Assembly: GCF_002742625.1 (NCBI RefSeq)
Contig: NZ_PEBF01000001.1
Span: 434,001-498,000, forward strand
Direction of reading: 5' to 3'
DNA length: 64,000 bases
Origin: Caulobacter sp. FWC2
Lineage (GTDB): Bacteria > Pseudomonadota > Alphaproteobacteria > Caulobacterales > Caulobacteraceae
Below the pieces are notes generated by a model that was not told the DNA's origin, made no database searches, and worked only from the letters and a program-made list of their open reading frames with translations. The translations under genes and the position numbers were made by a program. The first letter of the stretch is position 1. The number at the start of each line of letters is the position of its first letter. Below, one piece after another: positions 60,485 through 64,000 of the stretch.

Positions 60485-61707
60485 GCAAGCTGGTCCGTCT
60501 CGCGCGCCAGGTGAAGCGTAAGCTGAAGGCCATGGTCCCCGAGCCGCGGCCGGCCCCGGGCGTGCCGCTGGCGGTGGTCGAGGAGCGGGCGGTCCTGACC
60601 CGCGTCGACGCCCCCATGGCCGGCCCGGCCGGCGTGATCGGTCCCGTCTTCGAACAGTCCGTGCTCGACGACCCCGAAGCCCGCGCACGGCTGGAAGGCA
60701 AGAGCGGCGGCGTCGATGCGCCCGCCTGGGCCGACGGTGTTGGCGGCGTCCTGCGCTCGGCCGTGGACCTCGTCCGCGTCGCGGACGTCTGGCACGCACC
60801 GGCCTTCGGCGCCGTATTCGATCAGGCCGGACAGGTCTTCAAGAGCTCGGTGCACGAAGCCCTCTACCTCACGCCGACCCTGGCGGCCCTGCCGCACACG
60901 CGTCGCGAGGGCGAGACCACGGTGTTCGTCCCGCCGGCGGACGCGCCGACCCTTCCGAGGGCCACGGTATTCATGGCCTGGGGAGGCCTGCACAACTATG
61001 GCCACTTCCTGATCGACTGCCTGCCGGCCCTGTTGGCGGCGGAGCAGGCCGGCGCGTTGGCCAGCCATCCGCCCGTCGCCCCGCCGTTGCTGCCCTGGCA
61101 GGCCGAACTTCTGGCCCTGCTGGGCCTGACGCCGGCCGTGATCGACGCACCGGTCGCGCGCCTAGGCGAGGCGGTGTTCACGACGCCGATGGATCACTTC
61201 CTGCACGCGCCCGGCCCGCCGCTGGACGCCGTGCGCGAGCGCGTCCTGGCCGCCTCGGCGATCACGGATGACCCGGCCGCTCCCAAGCGCCTCTACATCA
61301 GCCGCCTGGGCTCGCTGAAGCGGGTGCTGGTCAACGAGGCCGAGTTGGAGGCCGCCCTGGAAGCGCGAGGCTTTACGGTCGTGCGCCCAGAGACCTTGTC
61401 GGTCCGCGACCAAATCGCTCTCTTCCACCGCGCGGAGACCATCGTCGCCCCGGCCGGCGCGGCCCTGGCCAATGTGCTTTTCTGCAAGCCCGGCGCGACG
61501 CTGATCGAGATCGAGCCCAGCAACTTCACCGGCGTCTGGGTGCGCAACATCGCCCTGTTGGCCGGCGTCGACTGGCGGGGCTTCTTCGCGCCGTCGCCGC
61601 TCAGCGAGACCGAAATCCTGATGGAGGGCGAGCTTCGTCCGGCCTCGGAATTCCGCTGGCGGCTGGACCTGCCCGGGTTCCTGGCCTTCCTCGACGGCGC
61701 GTTCTAG
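60481..61707 (+). CDS. GT61-type glycosyltransferase (first of two)
   Basis: A 408-residue protein of the DUF563/GT61 type. The hallmarks are WGGLHNYGHFLIDCLPALLAA, RLYISRLGSLKRVLVNEAELE and TIVAPAGAALANVLFCKPGA, with the final histidine or asparagine-rich donor site replaced by GAALANVLF. A GTG start overlaps the previous gene. It probably adds a sugar to the exported glycan. The second GT61-type gene follows after 4 bp; the two are divergent in sequence and may use different acceptors. Confidence 0.85.
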   Translation: MSKLVRLARQVKRKLKAMVPEPRPAPGVPLAVVEERAVLTRVDAPMAGPAGVIGPVFEQSVLDDPEARARLEGKSGGVDAPAWADGVGGVLRSAVDLVRVADVWHAPAFGAVFDQAGQVFKSSVHEALYLTPTLAALPHTRREGETTVFVPPADAPTLPRATVFMAWGGLHNYGHFLIDCLPALLAAEQAGALASHPPVAPPLLPWQAELLALLGLTPAVIDAPVARLGEAVFTTPMDHFLHAPGPPLDAVRERVLAASAITDDPAAPKRLYISRLGSLKRVLVNEAELEAALEARGFTVVRPETLSVRDQIALFHRAETIVAPAGAALANVLFCKPGATLIEIEPSNFTGVWVRNIALLAGVDWRGFFAPSPLSETEILMEGELRPASEFRWRLDLPGFLAFLDGAF

Positions 61708-61711
61708 GTCC

Positions 61712-62887
61712 ATGGCCGCCTTCGTCGACATCTCGGCCGCCGACCGGGTCTCGATGGCGGAGGCGCTGAGCGGGGTTCACCGCGCCGCGCGCGTCAAGTT
61801 GATGGGCTCGAGCGGCCCGATCCCGCCGCGCCCGATGCTCTGGCCCTGCGCCGGCGACCTTCTGAACGCCATGCACGACCTGGACGGCCTGGTCGCGCCC
61901 GAGATCGACCTGCTGGTCGCGCACAGTGTTGTCGCTGGCGGCACCGGCGCGCACCTGAAGCTGGACGGACAGCTCGTCTATGCTGAGGGGCCATATCCCT
62001 TCTACATCCGCCACTGGTACGAGAACGACATCACGCGGGAGGCTTGGGACTTCCAGGCAAGGCCGCGCATCCGCCTCGACCGGGCCTTCGTGATCAGCCA
62101 CTTCAACTATGTCTGGGGTCACTGGCTGACCGAGATGTATCCGAAGCTCTTCCTGATCCGCGCCCTCAATGCGGCCGGGATCACCGCCCCGCTGGTGCTG
62201 CCGTCGACCGCGCCGGGCTATGTCGCGCGGATCGTGCGCTCGATGCTGCCGGACCAGGAGATCGTCACCTACGACCATCGCGACGAGGCGGTCGAGATCG
62301 GCGCGGTCCTGCTGCCGCACATGCTGCACAAGGACTACCAGTTCCACGACTTCCTGCGTTGGGGGCTGGAGCGCGAGGTGCTGGCCTGGCCGCGCGCCGG
62401 CGCGATCGACAAGATCTTCGTCAGCCGGGGCGGGGTGCGTACGCCGCAATCGTTCCGCGAGATGGAGAACGAAGCCGAGATCGAGGCGGTCGCCCAGGAC
62501 TTGGGCCTCACCCTGTTGCGGCCTGAAACCATCCCATGGGAGGAACAGGCCCGGATCTTTTCCCGCGCGCGGGTCGTGGCCGGCGAATTCGGCTCGGGCC
62601 TGCACAATGCTTTGCTGTCGCCGGAGGGCTGCCAGGTGGTGTCACTGAACTGGCTGGTCGAGGTGCAGTCGCGGATCGGCAACTTCCGCCGCCACGACAT
62701 CGGCTACATCCTGCCCGCCGACGGCCGGGCGCGGCTGCACAGCATCGAGGCCCAGGCGCAGCCGTTCTCGATCGACCCCGACGCGTTCCGTCGCAAGCTG
62801 ACGATCGCCGTCGAGCGCGCCGACGCCCAGCGGCCGATGGCGGGCTGGGACGACGCGCCAATGGCCATAGGGGAGCTGTTGCTGTGA
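61712..62887 (+). CDS. GT61-type glycosyltransferase (second of two)
   Basis: A 391-residue protein with the same family layout: SHFNYVWGHWLTEMYPKLFL, then KIFVSRGGVRTPQSFREMEN and VVAGEFGSGLHNALLSPEG, where the GSGLHN motif is the canonical donor-site form. It starts 4 bp after the first GT61 gene and overlaps the next gene by four bases. It is a likely cytoplasmic sugar transferase for the same surface glycan. Confidence 0.87.
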   Translation: MAAFVDISAADRVSMAEALSGVHRAARVKLMGSSGPIPPRPMLWPCAGDLLNAMHDLDGLVAPEIDLLVAHSVVAGGTGAHLKLDGQLVYAEGPYPFYIRHWYENDITREAWDFQARPRIRLDRAFVISHFNYVWGHWLTEMYPKLFLIRALNAAGITAPLVLPSTAPGYVARIVRSMLPDQEIVTYDHRDEAVEIGAVLLPHMLHKDYQFHDFLRWGLEREVLAWPRAGAIDKIFVSRGGVRTPQSFREMENEAEIEAVAQDLGLTLLRPETIPWEEQARIFSRARVVAGEFGSGLHNALLSPEGCQVVSLNWLVEVQSRIGNFRRHDIGYILPADGRARLHSIEAQAQPFSIDPDAFRRKLTIAVERADAQRPMAGWDDAPMAIGELLL

Positions 62888-63966
62888 AAGCTCTGCTGCT
62901 GGCCGTTCTGCTGGTCGCGACCCCGGCGATGGCCGTGCCGCGCGTGTCGCTGCTCAAGGCCTGCGAGACGCCGAAGGGGATCGAAGTCCAGGGCGGCGGC
63001 TATGGCGGTATCTCGGGCATCGACTACGATCCGCGCACCAGGCTCTGGGCCTTCATCAGCGACGACAAGTCCGAGCACGGCCCGTCGCATTTCTTCCTGG
63101 GCAAGCTCGACGCGCGGCCGGGCCAAGCCTGTGGCCCCGCACTGACGGCGATGGTCCCGCTGCGTCGCGAGGACGGCCTGACCTTTCCCGATCGCAAGGC
63201 CGGGACCGAGGCCGCGGACGGCGAGGCGATTCGCTTCGACCCGCTGAACGCGGAGCTCGTCTGGTCGACCGAAGGCGACTTCGACCACGGCTATCCGCCG
63301 GCCATCCGTCGCGTGAAGGCGGATGGGACGCCCGTCGCGCGGCAGGTCGTCCCCGACGCCCTGACCTTCCACGACGGCGGCAAGACCGGCGCGCGCAAGA
63401 ACGCCACGACCGAAGGGATCAGCTGGTCCGCCGACGGACGATCCCTTTGGGTGTCGATGGAGTGGCCCCTGGTTCAGGACGGGCCAATCCCCTCGGTGGC
63501 CGAGGGCGGGCTGACCCGACTGAGCCGTCTGGATCGCGCGGGCAAGCTGGTGGCGCAGTACGCCTATCGCATTGACCCGGTGCAGGTCGCTTCGCCCGTG
63601 GGTGTCGGCGACAACGGGGTCAGCGAGATCCTGGCCCTGGACGATCATCGCCTGCTGGTGCTGGAGCGCTCGGGGATCAAGCAGGCCGATGGCCGCTACA
63701 GCTACCACGTCCGGCTCTACCTGGCCGACGTGGGCAAGGCTGAGGACGTGTCGAAGGTCGAAAGCCTGCTGGCGACGCCGGTTCGGCCGGTGGAGAAGCG
63801 GCTGCTGCTGAACTTCGACAGCCTCGGGATCCGGATCGACAACCTTGAGGCCATGGCCTGGGGACCGCGCCAGGCGGACGGCGCGCGGACGCTGGTGCTG
63901 GCCTCGGACGACAACTACGACGCCAAGCAGATCAACCAGATCCTGGTCCTGCGCTTTGAACGCTGA
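62884..63966 (+). CDS. Exported esterase-like (phytase-like) domain protein
   Basis: A 360-residue secreted protein. The GTG at 62884 overlaps the GT61 stop and gives a signal peptide (LLLAVLLVATPAMA). The mature part has the layout of the esterase-like activity of phytase family: GGYGGISGIDYDPRTRLWAF near the start, ADGEAIRFDPLNAELVWSTE, TEGISWSADGRSLWVSME and a final DSLGIRIDNLEAMAWGPR. This is a beta-propeller fold. Its substrate is unknown; cotranscription with the glycan genes could be functional or incidental. The 34 bases after it carry no supported gene. Confidence 0.85.
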   Translation: MKALLLAVLLVATPAMAVPRVSLLKACETPKGIEVQGGGYGGISGIDYDPRTRLWAFISDDKSEHGPSHFFLGKLDARPGQACGPALTAMVPLRREDGLTFPDRKAGTEAADGEAIRFDPLNAELVWSTEGDFDHGYPPAIRRVKADGTPVARQVVPDALTFHDGGKTGARKNATTEGISWSADGRSLWVSMEWPLVQDGPIPSVAEGGLTRLSRLDRAGKLVAQYAYRIDPVQVASPVGVGDNGVSEILALDDHRLLVLERSGIKQADGRYSYHVRLYLADVGKAEDVSKVESLLATPVRPVEKRLLLNFDSLGIRIDNLEAMAWGPRQADGARTLVLASDDNYDAKQINQILVLRFER

Positions 63967-64000
63967 GGCGCCCAAGAGCCCCGCATGACCCTGGCGTGGC

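Overview
The window comes from a high-GC alphaproteobacterium of the Caulobacter/Phenylobacterium type. This is inferred from base composition, dense ATGA/GTGA start-stop overlaps, a TonB-dependent receptor of the kind abundant in that group, and the general gene content; no rRNA or housekeeping marker is present to prove it.

Layout. (1) 1-4068 is ordinary chromosome: the end of a TVP38/TMEM64 membrane protein, an orphan sensor histidine kinase, a small unknown protein and a periplasmic gamma-glutamyltransferase. (2) 4100-38691 is a 34.6-kb genomic island integrated at the 3' half of tRNA-Arg(ACG). A 47-bp perfect copy of the tRNA 3' end marks the far boundary, and a tyrosine integrase lies just inside the near boundary. 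(3) 38692-64000 is chromosome again: a TonB-dependent receptor, a peptide/amide uptake and hydrolysis cluster, a thiol-redox cluster (MsrB, DipZ-like, cytochrome c), a LytTR regulator, and a surface-glycan synthesis and export operon.

The island is a defence island. From left to right it holds: integrase plus HTH protein (putative excisionase); an unknown gene; a small protein translationally coupled to a large serine recombinase; a leftward DISARM-type operon (PD-(D/E)XK nuclease-like gene, N6-adenine methylase, DrmE-like protein, DrmA helicase, DrmB/DUF1998, and a DrmC phospholipase-D gene broken by an in-frame amber codon); a HEPN-like gene; a leftward three-gene module (small membrane protein, membrane-associated P-loop ATPase, unknown partner) with no function I can name; a complete Type I restriction-modification operon (hsdM-hsdS-Mrr-like nuclease-hsdR); an EVE-HNH protein and a second HNH protein; a phage-tail-like protein; and a hipBA toxin-antitoxin pair next to the far attachment site.

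The signals I consider most novel are: the mixed DISARM operon with its extra nuclease gene and broken drmC; the unassigned three-gene ATPase module; a 43-bp intergenic repeat in three copies that brackets the HEPN gene and the ATPase module; and paired operator-like dyads with identical 40-bp spacing in front of the integrase/excisionase and serine-recombinase operons, suggesting one regulator controls both recombination modules.

The downstream chromosome reads as two functional blocks. At 38973-50972, a receptor, a hydrolase, a fused substrate-binding/permease protein, a second permease, a tandem ATPase, a P1-family peptidase and an amidase probably import and cleave peptides or amides. At 55555-63966, an ABC-2 exporter, a methyltransferase, a WbsX/RgpF-type protein and two GT61-type transferases probably build and export a surface polysaccharide.
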